NCBI GenBank assembly: GCA_017559885.1
Contig: JAFYQN010000054.1
Coordinates: 1 to 5,603, forward strand
Length of the DNA: 5,603 nt
From: Clostridia bacterium
Lineage (GTDB): Bacteria > Bacillota > Clostridia > Oscillospirales > Acutalibacteraceae
Direction of reading: 5' to 3'
In this document: positions 1-5,603 of the stretch, piece after piece
Layout: the number at the start of each line of letters is the position of its first letter
Position numbering within the stretch: the first letter of the stretch is position 1
Position numbers and translations under genes: made by a program
The notes under the pieces: generated by a model
The model's database searches: none
What the model was told of the DNA's origin: nothing
What the model saw: only the letters and a program-made list of their open reading frames with translations

Positions 1-232
1 CAACCTCTTCAAGCGCTGTAAGGTTTGCAAAAGCATATGATGCGATGCTTTCAACACCTTCGGGAATAACAACTTTGGTAATTGTATTGTCACCAATGAA
101 CCAAGCTTTAGATGTTTCGGCATCGTCAAAAGCAAGTTCTTCTTCGGTTTTCATAATATATTCAAAGTTGGAAAACGCAAATTGACCAATTTGTGTAAGC
201 GATAGGTCTTTTGGAATATCTACAAGACCGCC
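1..232 (-). repeat. BspA-like leucine-rich repeats (LRR_5 type) at the visible C-terminal end of the protease
   Basis: Residues from about 1365 onward show the LRR_5 pattern of an I-P-x-x-V/L strand, then IG/IA, then an AF turn. One unit reads VDIPKDLSLTQIGQFAFSN (about 1368-1386). A second reads ITKVVIPEGVESIASYAFAN (about 1415-1434) and continues with LTALEEV to the edge. About 30 residues with a different pattern separate them. Such repeats in surface proteins usually mediate protein or matrix binding. The array is cut by the window, so its full length and any anchor motif are unseen. Confidence 0.72.
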
Positions 233-3200
233 ATTACCATAATAATGTGTAAGACTTGCGCCTGTTGTCACGTATGGGTCTTTAACTTCAACGTTAACCG
301 TTTCTGAATAATATGTGCTTTGATCGTCAAGCAATACTTTTAACGTAACCGAAGCAAAACCTTCCGCTACGGCAGTAACAACTCCTGAAGAATCTATTTT
401 AACGATACTATCGTTACTGCTTTCAAATGAAACCGAAGTATCTTTTGGATAATATGAATCAAGAGAATAAAGAAGACTTACTGATTCTGAAGGATACATT
501 TCAAGTTTATATTTGCCTTCAAAGAAATTAGTGCTACCTGTATCGCCTAATTTTTTATCCTCATTTTCTAAAATATAATACGCTTTATTTGTATAGAATC
601 CATCTAATACAAATACATCGGTTACCGGCTTATCATATTTGCGATAACCTTTATCACCTTTTTTAAGTACTGTAACGTCAAATGTTACACTCTTGTTGGT
701 ATTGGGGTCTTGCGCTTTAATAATTGCAGTACCACTTTTTACAGCAACAAGTTTATTGTTTACAACACGAACCACACTGGGTTTTGAAGAAGAATATTCA
801 AGTAATTCTGACCACTCGCTATCAGGTGTAACAACAGGAGCAAGTGTATAAACCTCATTCGGGCTGAGAGTTAAACCTTCTTCAAGACCTTCAAAATAGA
901 AATCTGTGAAATCATCAGGCAAAGCAAGTTCGTATGTTGCATAGTTAAGCGCATAGTCATACGCATTTATGACAAATGTATTTCTTGTTGTTGCCTTGTT
1001 TTTGATATCATAAACATAATCTGTCAACTCAAAAGTAACCTTTGTAGTACTGTTACGTTCAGAATATACTGGTGTCATATATTGCTCAAACGTCTTCATA
1101 GCAGGACCGATGTTTCCATCAGCATCTGCTTCTTCGGTAACATAACCTATTTGAGAAGACATTGCATAATGATTATCATAAATAAACACATCAGCATACA
1201 AACGATTTTTCTTTAAAGTTTTATCGTACTCGTAACGATACTCAACATCGGTAATCGTTGGTGCCTCAAAGTCAGCAACAAGCGGAAATTCAAAAACATT
1301 GTTTTTATTTGTTTTAATACCGCCATCACCATAGTCGATGTAGCCAACAAGTCTAACTGTATATTCACTGTTGTTTTCAAGATTATATTCCGTAGTGTCG
1401 AATTCGATCTTAACATTTGAAGGATAAATTGACGCTCCGCCATCACTATATGACTTACGAATATCGTTTTCAACTTTTTTAAATACAACATCCCCCGTTG
1501 TATCGTCAGTAATTGTAATTTCAATTTTTGCAGCGTTACGTAAAAGACCCGCCCAAACAAAACGAAGAGAATGTATTGTACCGACCTGATTAGAAAGAGC
1601 AACATAATTTTCATTTGCCGATATAACCATATCGTTAGGATCTTGTAAGAAATAGTAAGAACCAAGATAACTTACATAGTCATCACTAACACCACCAACA
1701 GGACGTGTAGCGTACGCATCTGCTTTAACCTTATCTTCTTCGTCAATACCGTCATCAAGTTCATCGGCATTGGTGTCATAATATGTAAGGTCAAATAGTG
1801 GTGCCACAGTCCAATCGCCATAAAATGCAAGATATGGAACGTTTAAGTCTACCTTTGTACCAGACTTTGCTTCAAGTGTTATAAAGCCCTCAACGTACAT
1901 ACCGTTTTCAAAAGAATTATCAAGATATTCTTTATCTTCATCACTAAGTGTGATTTTAACAGTTACAGTCGCAGATTTACCCTTCTTAACCTTTACCTTA
2001 TCGCCGCTTAACTTGCCGCCTTCAACCGAAACGACCTCAACAGTTGCGCCATCAAGAATGTATGATTCTTCTGTAACGGTTGTCTCACCTGCGTTAGTTT
2101 TTGTTTCGCTGACACCTTCGGTCATAATATAAGCGCCAACATTATAAGAAACTGCGCGTTTGCCAGTGTTATTAATGATAAATGACATTTCATAAACACC
2201 GGTTTTATCTGGGTCGTCGCCAAATTCAATCTTTGCTTTATCCATTACGTTACCTTCAGAATCGGTAGTTGTAATGTATGCAGGAGATTTAATTGAGTTA
2301 GTAAGGTTAGCAAGACCTGCGCCTTGTTTTCTTACAGAATATGGTAATCCGTTTTTACCAAGAGCAATATCAGCAGTAGACATCAATAAACAGTTAACCA
2401 TTGTGTTAACCTTTTGATTGTCGTCTGCAATATCGGGATAATTTTCAACAACGTACTGACGAAGAAGAACAATTACACCGGCAAGGTTAGGACAAGCCAT
2501 CGACGTACCTGAAAGTCTATCATAGCTACCGCCTGTAACCGAAGAAAGAATGCTACCGCCGTGCGCTGTTATTTCGGGTTTGATTTTAAGGTCAGGAGTA
2601 GGACCCCATGATGAGAAGTCGGAAATGAATGGACCTGATGTTTGCTTACGACTGATTTTAAGAGTACCACTACCCTTTGCCGCGAGCATTTCACCGTCAT
2701 CCTGTGAAATCGAACATACAGCAAGTGTAGCATCGCCTACGTTCATTTTAATATCACCGGATACATTGTTATAAATAATTATACCTGCCGCGCCCTGCTC
2801 TTGAGCAATCATTGCTTTTTCTTCGAAGGTATTAGAACCACGACGAACAAGAGCAATCTTACCCTTTACGTTAACGCCTGTGTAGTCGGCAGAACGACCA
2901 ACACCGGGAATAACAACGTAATCAAATTTCTTTGATTTTTTATCGCCAAGCAAAGCGTCGTAAAAATTATTTTCTTCTGCGGCGCCATTAGTTGTTTCTA
3001 CAAAATAGATAATTTTGCCATCATATTCAATATAAGGGGTTTCAGCGCCTGCGATTGATGCAACAGACATTACGCCTTCGTAGGTAGATGGTGAACCTAC
3101 TGTACCGGTATCGGGATTAGATGTAAGACCCAAGTTACCGTTCTTATCAGAACCGTATGCCGAGTTATAACTGTTAGAAGCGGCAACAACCATACATATG

Positions 3201-4324
3201 CCTGCTTCTCTAATCTTTTCATAAATGCCGTTAACTGCTTCCTCGTCACTTTCACGGCTAAAACCACAAGCAGTACCGATTGACATATTGATAACGTCAA
3301 CACCTAAAACAACACAGTCTTCAAGTGCGGATAAAATCCAAGCTGTGCGAGCGGTATCCATAACGTCGGAGAAAATTTTCATTGATACAAGTTGAGCGTT
3401 GGGAGCTACGCCACGGATTGTATCATCATTACCAACAATTACGCCTGAAACGTGTGTACCGTGATTGTTATGGGTTGAATATGCATCAGAGTCAACGTCA
3501 GCATAGTCAAAGTTATATGGGATTTTGTCGTTAATGTATACGTCGTCAACAGTAAGACCTTCAAGTTGTTTGCTTGCGGTTGTGTCGCCGATAACCTCGG
3601 CAACATCGTCATAAGTAAGACCGAGTTTTTCGGATGTAAAGTTATCAACCGAAAATGCAGTGTGATTGGAATCAATACCTGTGTCAAGAACGGCGACAAC
3701 CACACCACTTCCGTCATAACCTGAATCGGAACTGTCAAATATACCCGTGTCAAAAACGTTTACCGCATTTTCAACGAGTTGTGTCTCACAAGTGTTGTAA
3801 ACTTCACCAACAATAGCATTCATACCATCGTCTAATGATTTACAAGTATTCTCAAAATCTGACGCCTTAATAATAATTTCAAAACCGCTTAGAAGCGTTG
3901 TATATTCCTCGCCTGTCTTATATGAAATATTAAGTTTGTCGAGTTTATTTAAAAATGTCTTTTTATCACTTGCAACGTTTGCTTTTACCTTGTCAGAGTA
4001 ATTGCTTGTCTTTGCAAATTCGGAAAGACTCATAGTTTTATTACTGTTTTCATAAGCATCCATAACGGTTGCCGAATCAGTAGTAATAATAACCGAAATT
4101 TCATCACTGTCTTTAACAGTATCGGGCAATTCAAATACAACCGAACTATTAAAGTACTTTGAATAATCCAACGGTATATTGTCTACCTTTTTGATGTCGG
4201 AATTAATCTTGCTATTTGTCGCAGCATAGACCTGAGACAGTGGCAAAGAACCTGCCATTATCATCAAAGCAAGCATTGTTGCGGCCATAGATTTGATTAA
4301 TCTTTGAAGTCGTATACGATTCAT
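1..4324 (-). CDS. Secreted multidomain S8 (subtilisin-like) serine protease with Ig-like and leucine-rich-repeat tail, 3' end cut by window edge
   Basis: Seen: 1441 codons are open without a stop or frameshift from ATG 4324-4322 to the left edge. The start fits a ribosome binding site (4338-4344) and a signal peptide: basic residues 2-11, hydrophobic 13-29, likely cleavage after VYA34 or A35. A propeptide-like stretch covers about 36-200. The catalytic triad is present: Asp214 in VAVLDTGID, His288 in NHGTHVSG and Ser608 in LSGTSMACP. Asn384 (VVAASN) is the probable oxyanion Asn. A protease-associated (PA) domain is inserted at about 430-550 (GKIALVRRGSNTFEEK). An Fn3-like domain follows at about 695-840, ending VPYLAFYGDW. 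Two Big_2-like Ig domains lie at about 1150-1225 and 1270-1350, then BspA-like leucine-rich repeats from about 1365. Family knowledge: this order matches cell-envelope proteases of the lactocepin/C5a-peptidase type, which cleave extracellular proteins. Inferred: secreted and active, probably surface-held. Substrate and anchor cannot be read, because the C terminus is missing. Confidence 0.95.
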   Translation of the reverse strand, partial: MNRIRLQRLIKSMAATMLALMIMAGSLPLSQVYAATNSKINSDIKKVDNIPLDYSKYFNSSVVFELPDTVKDSDEISVIITTDSATVMDAYENSNKTMSLSEFAKTSNYSDKVKANVASDKKTFLNKLDKLNISYKTGEEYTTLLSGFEIIIKASDFENTCKSLDDGMNAIVGEVYNTCETQLVENAVNVFDTGIFDSSDSGYDGSGVVVAVLDTGIDSNHTAFSVDNFTSEKLGLTYDDVAEVIGDTTASKQLEGLTVDDVYINDKIPYNFDYADVDSDAYSTHNNHGTHVSGVIVGNDDTIRGVAPNAQLVSMKIFSDVMDTARTAWILSALEDCVVLGVDVINMSIGTACGFSRESDEEAVNGIYEKIREAGICMVVAASNSYNSAYGSDKNGNLGLTSNPDTGTVGSPSTYEGVMSVASIAGAETPYIEYDGKIIYFVETTNGAAEENNFYDALLGDKKSKKFDYVVIPGVGRSADYTGVNVKGKIALVRRGSNTFEEKAMIAQEQGAAGIIIYNNVSGDIKMNVGDATLAVCSISQDDGEMLAAKGSGTLKISRKQTSGPFISDFSSWGPTPDLKIKPEITAHGGSILSSVTGGSYDRLSGTSMACPNLAGVIVLLRQYVVENYPDIADDNQKVNTMVNCLLMSTADIALGKNGLPYSVRKQGAGLANLTNSIKSPAYITTTDSEGNVMDKAKIEFGDDPDKTGVYEMSFIINNTGKRAVSYNVGAYIMTEGVSETKTNAGETTVTEESYILDGATVEVVSVEGGKLSGDKVKVKKGKSATVTVKITLSDEDKEYLDNSFENGMYVEGFITLEAKSGTKVDLNVPYLAFYGDWTVAPLFDLTYYDTNADELDDGIDEEDKVKADAYATRPVGGVSDDYVSYLGSYYFLQDPNDMVISANENYVALSNQVGTIHSLRFVWAGLLRNAAKIEITITDDTTGDVVFKKVENDIRKSYSDGGASIYPSNVKIEFDTTEYNLENNSEYTVRLVGYIDYGDGGIKTNKNNVFEFPLVADFEAPTITDVEYRYEYDKTLKKNRLYADVFIYDNHYAMSSQIGYVTEEADADGNIGPAMKTFEQYMTPVYSERNSTTKVTFELTDYVYDIKNKATTRNTFVINAYDYALNYATYELALPDDFTDFYFEGLEEGLTLSPNEVYTLAPVVTPDSEWSELLEYSSSKPSVVRVVNNKLVAVKSGTAIIKAQDPNTNKSVTFDVTVLKKGDKGYRKYDKPVTDVFVLDGFYTNKAYYILENEDKKLGDTGSTNFFEGKYKLEMYPSESVSLLYSLDSYYPKDTSVSFESSNDSIVKIDSSGVVTAVAEGFASVTLKVLLDDQSTYYSETVNVEVKDPYVTTGASLTHYYGNGGLVDIPKDLSLTQIGQFAFSNFEYIMKTEEELAFDDAETSKAWFIGDNTITKVVIPEGVESIASYAFANLTALEEV

Positions 4325-4337
4325 ATTTCTTTTAAAT

Positions 4338-4344
4338 CTCCCTT
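4338..4344 (-). promoter_or_regulatory. Ribosome binding site of the protease gene
   Basis: The minus strand reads AAGGGAG, 13 bases upstream of ATG 4324. The spacing is a little long for a Shine-Dalgarno site. No better start lies closer, and this start gives a complete signal peptide. The next in-frame ATG, residue 13, would remove the basic N-terminal region of the signal peptide. Confidence 0.7.
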
Positions 4345-4348
4345 GAAA

Positions 4349-4360
4349 GTATAGTTATAC
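4349..4360. repeat. Inverted repeat GTATA-N2-TATAC in the protease leader
   Basis: The sequence GTATAGTTATAC has perfect 5-base arms around a 2-base centre. It lies between the predicted protease promoter and its ribosome binding site. The arms are the same as those of the palindrome at 4415-4428, which raises the possibility of paired operator half-sites. In DNA this AT-rich the match could be chance. Confidence 0.3.
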
Positions 4361-4384
4361 ATAATAAACATATATATTCAATTT

Positions 4385-4413
4385 ATTCTACCTCATTTTG
4401 ACAAAAAAAGCAA
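4385..4413 (-). promoter_or_regulatory. Candidate sigma-A promoter for the protease gene
   Basis: The minus strand shows TTGCTT (4413-4408), a 17-base spacer and TAGAAT (4390-4385). The -10 box is 5/6 to consensus and the -35 keeps TTG. Transcription would begin near 4378, giving a leader of about 54 bases before the ATG. It overlaps the plus-strand candidate at 4398-4426, so the two could not easily be occupied together. Confidence 0.45.
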
Positions 4414-4426
4414 GGTATAATATTAT
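4398..4426 (+). promoter_or_regulatory. Candidate distal sigma-A promoter for the membrane/Fe-S operon
   Basis: A perfect -35 TTGACA (4398-4403) is followed by a 17-base spacer and TATTAT (4421-4426), 5/6 to the -10 consensus. Transcription would begin near 4433, about 75 bases before the ATG at 4508. The -10 lies inside the perfect palindrome at 4415-4428, and the -35 side overlaps the minus-strand promoter. Confidence 0.5.
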
Positions 4427-4428
4427 AC
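4415..4428. repeat. Perfect 14-base palindrome, possible operator
   Basis: GTATAATATTATAC is its own reverse complement and carries TATAAT on both strands. It covers the -10 of the distal plus-strand promoter and lies just upstream of the minus-strand -35. A protein bound here could affect both directions. Its GTATA/TATAC arms recur at 4349-4360. No regulator gene is visible in the window, so operator function is conjecture. Confidence 0.35.
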
Positions 4429-4448
4429 TTTTTTATATTTTTATTACA

Positions 4449-4477
4449 TTTACTTTTTAAAATTTATATGTTATAAT
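4449..4477 (+). promoter_or_regulatory. Candidate proximal promoter (extended -10) for the membrane/Fe-S operon
   Basis: TTTACT (4449-4454), a 17-base spacer and a perfect TATAAT (4472-4477), with the extended -10 bases TG at 4469-4470. Transcription would start near 4484, leaving a short leader of about 24 bases that just includes the ribosome binding site. This is the best-placed promoter for the gene at 4508. Confidence 0.55.
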
Positions 4478-4493
4478 TATCAAAAAACTATTT

Positions 4494-4498
4494 AGAGG
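4494..4498 (+). promoter_or_regulatory. Ribosome binding site of the 254-residue membrane protein
   Basis: AGAGG stands 9 bases before ATG 4508. It supports that start, and the start gives an N terminus running directly into the first membrane helix. Confidence 0.65.
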
Positions 4499-4507
4499 TT
4501 ATAAATA

Positions 4508-5272
4508 ATGACAAAAGAAGTATTTTTTCGTATTTATAAAATTTTACTTAGTATTTCAATAATCTTTTCAGGTTGTTGTTTTGCGTACGGTAGTCTTTCT
4601 ATATTTTTCTCGGGTGTCGATAAGCCATATTCCCGACAGATTGTTGCAGATACATTTTCAAAAATTTGCGTCCCAATTTATATTACAATCGTATTGATTG
4701 CCGTAGGTTTTATTTTGAGCTTTTTTATTTCTAATAAAACAAAAGATAAAACCGCCAAACAATACAATATGATTTTAAATAGTCTTATTAACATTAAAGA
4801 CACGACAAATAGTATTGCATATATAAAAACAAAAAGAAAAATTGCTATAACAACGATAATCAACATTATATTTTTATCACTGTGCGGAATTGTTTTCTTA
4901 ATGTACTCGTTAAATTCTAATAACTTTTATTTGTTAGAAGAAAACGGCAGTTTTAATTTTAATTTGGCTATTATAAATGCAATGTGGGTATTTCTTCCCT
5001 GCGTAGCTGTTGCATTTATAAGCGCAGTAACAACACACTACATAAAAAACTCATATACTAAACGATTAATAAACACTATGGTTAATTTACCAAACAAAGA
5101 AAAATCCACACAAACAGCAACTTTAAACAATAATAAAAAATCGCTTATTATAAAAATTTCTATACTTGCAGTCGGTGTTGCGCTTTTAGTTATTGGCGCA
5201 ATTTTTGGCGGTTATAACGACGTTCTTACAAAAGCGGTACAGATTTGTACCGAATGTATTGGTCTTGGTTAA
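4508..5272 (+). CDS. Five-helix membrane protein with a C-terminal CD1871A-like CXXC tail
   Basis: Seen: 254 residues with five likely membrane helices at about 10-34, 54-75, 112-134, 154-178 and 213-234. The segments 76-111 and 179-212 are Lys-rich, while 135-153 has no Lys or Arg. By the positive-inside rule the N terminus is cytoplasmic and the C terminus outside. The last ~45 residues run from a Lys-rich start through one helix to GGYNDVLTKAVQICTECIGLG (residue 234 on, one residue dropped here: the motif proper begins at G235), with the CXXC at Cys247 and Cys250. From memory of the family, this closely resembles the small clostridial CD1871A-type CXXC proteins, which normally stand alone at about 45-60 residues beside 4Fe-4S membrane proteins. 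I do not recognise the first ~205 residues. The next gene follows after 14 bases, so the two are probably one operon. Inferred role: an extracytoplasmic thiol or metal-binding partner of that protein. The gene is visibly more AT-rich than the protease gene. Confidence 0.9.
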   Translation: MTKEVFFRIYKILLSISIIFSGCCFAYGSLSIFFSGVDKPYSRQIVADTFSKICVPIYITIVLIAVGFILSFFISNKTKDKTAKQYNMILNSLINIKDTTNSIAYIKTKRKIAITTIINIIFLSLCGIVFLMYSLNSNNFYLLEENGSFNFNLAIINAMWVFLPCVAVAFISAVTTHYIKNSYTKRLINTMVNLPNKEKSTQTATLNNNKKSLIIKISILAVGVALLVIGAIFGGYNDVLTKAVQICTECIGLG

Positions 5273-5277
5273 GGAGG
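5272..5277 (+). promoter_or_regulatory. Strong ribosome binding site that decides the GTG start of the Fe-S gene
   Basis: AGGAGG begins on the last base of the preceding stop codon and stands 9 bases before GTG 5287. The nearer ATG at 5280 and GTG at 5282 both hit stops within a few codons, so 5287 is the only start in the coding frame with proper spacing. Confidence 0.85.
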
Positions 5278-5286
5278 CAATGTGTT

Positions 5287-5603
5287 GTGATTGTTGATAA
5301 AATCAAAAAATTAAAACCTACAAAACGAAAAATAATTCAACTATATACTGCTTTGCTTTTCAACTCAAATCTATATAGTTTTGTAACCAATAACAAGGCA
5401 AGCAACATTTACACCGGCGTTAGCAAGGTCGCTTGTGTTCCCGGACTTAATTGTTACTCTTGTCCTGGCGCAATTGGTGCATGCCCACTTGGTTCTTTGC
5501 AAGGTTCATTTAGCGCTGAAAAAAGCACTATTTTTTATGTGTTTGGTATTTTGCTGATATATTCAATATTGTTTGGTCGAACAATATGCGGTTGGTTGTG
5601 TCC
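5287..5603 (+). CDS. Polytopic 4Fe-4S membrane protein (NapH/NosR-like group), N-terminal part
   Basis: Seen: 105 complete codons from GTG 5287 to the right edge. A basic N terminus (residues 5-15) precedes a hydrophobic stretch at about 16-33. A cysteine cluster follows: Cys50, Cys56, Cys59 and Cys66 within CVPGLNCYSCPGAIGACP. A membrane helix lies at about 80-96, then FGRTICGWLC with Cys101 and Cys105; the edge falls inside what is probably a Pro codon. Family knowledge: the cysteine-rich CVPGLNCYSCP block and the GRxxCGWLCP motif mark membrane 4Fe-4S proteins related to NapH, NosR and YccM, which pass electrons across or along the membrane; ferredoxin-type CxxCxxCxxxCP motifs usually lie further downstream, outside this window. 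It follows the CXXC-tail gene by 14 bases with its own strong ribosome binding site. Electron donor and acceptor cannot be named from this fragment. Confidence 0.9.
   Translation, partial: MIVDKIKKLKPTKRKIIQLYTALLFNSNLYSFVTNNKASNIYTGVSKVACVPGLNCYSCPGAIGACPLGSLQGSFSAEKSTIFYVFGILLIYSILFGRTICGWLC

Noticed and set aside
1213..1665. 150-codon minus-strand open frame inside the protease gene
   Set aside because: It lies in another frame of the same strand as the continuous 1441-codon protease, lacks a ribosome binding site, and its protein has no recognisable domain. It is a shadow.
1950..2774. Plus-strand open frames at 1950-2132 and 2550-2774
   Set aside because: They are antisense to the protease coding sequence, short, and have no ribosome binding site or recognisable protein.
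3097..3753. Minus-strand open frames at 3097-3303 and 3439-3753
   Set aside because: They overlap the catalytic domain out of frame. The true frame there carries the His288 and Asp214 motifs, so these are shadows rich in Thr/Leu without domain content.
4311..4318. Palindrome CGTATACG within the first protease codons
   Set aside because: It is only eight bases and inside coding sequence. It shares GTATAC with the intergenic repeats but lacks their spaced arms, so it is not counted as a third operator.
4325..4507. Possible terminator or small RNA in the intergenic region
   Set aside because: T-runs at 4429-4442 follow the palindrome, but the stem is all A-T except its end pair, so it would be a very weak hairpin. 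The divergent layout needs no terminator here.
4678..4866. 62-codon hydrophobic minus-strand open frame
   Set aside because: It is antisense to the 254-residue membrane protein; the hydrophobicity reflects the complement of AT-rich membrane-helix codons.
5078..5272. Possible separate start at ATG 5078 giving a standalone CXXC protein
   Set aside because: No Shine-Dalgarno-like sequence precedes it, and the upstream coding frame is unbroken with a good start of its own at 4508.
5280..5297. ATG 5280 and GTG 5282 as starts or a leader peptide (MCCDC) before the Fe-S gene
   Set aside because: Both stop almost at once, and spacing from AGGAGG is too short for efficient initiation (2-4 bases). 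A five-residue Cys-rich leader is curious, but nothing else supports it.

Overview
The window looks like chromosome of a low-GC Gram-positive anaerobe, probably a gut or rumen-type member of the Clostridia (Bacillota). This rests on three things: AT-rich DNA, a Gram-positive style secreted multidomain subtilase with a bacterial-immunoglobulin and leucine-rich-repeat tail, and the start of a clostridial-type membrane iron-sulfur gene preceded by a CXXC-tail protein. No genus can be read from the sequence.

Layout. Positions 1-4324 are one uninterrupted minus-strand gene for a very large secreted serine protease of family S8 (cell-envelope/C5a-peptidase-like). 1441 codons are visible and the 3' end lies beyond the left edge. 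Positions 4325-4507 are a divergent, very AT-rich control region with one plausible minus-strand promoter and two plausible plus-strand promoters. The minus promoter and the distal plus promoter overlap. Two inverted repeats share the same GTATA/TATAC arms. Positions 4508-5272 encode a 254-residue membrane protein whose last ~45 residues look like the small clostridial CD1871A-type CXXC protein, here apparently fused behind a four-helix membrane domain. Fourteen bases after its stop, with a strong ribosome binding site, a GTG-started gene begins at 5287 for a polytopic 4Fe-4S membrane protein of the NapH/NosR-like group. It is cut by the right edge.

How the parts fit. The two plus-strand genes form a compact operon. 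The CXXC tail and the cysteine-rich membrane protein suggest a membrane redox or electron-transfer module, with the CXXC predicted to face outside. The minus-strand protease is probably a surface or secreted protein-degrading enzyme that binds its target or the cell wall through its long C-terminal region. Whether the divergent units are co-regulated is unknown; the overlapping promoters and shared palindrome arms make it a reasonable hypothesis only. I found no RNA genes, insertion sequences, CRISPR arrays or terminators, and no gene-free stretch longer than about 185 bases.
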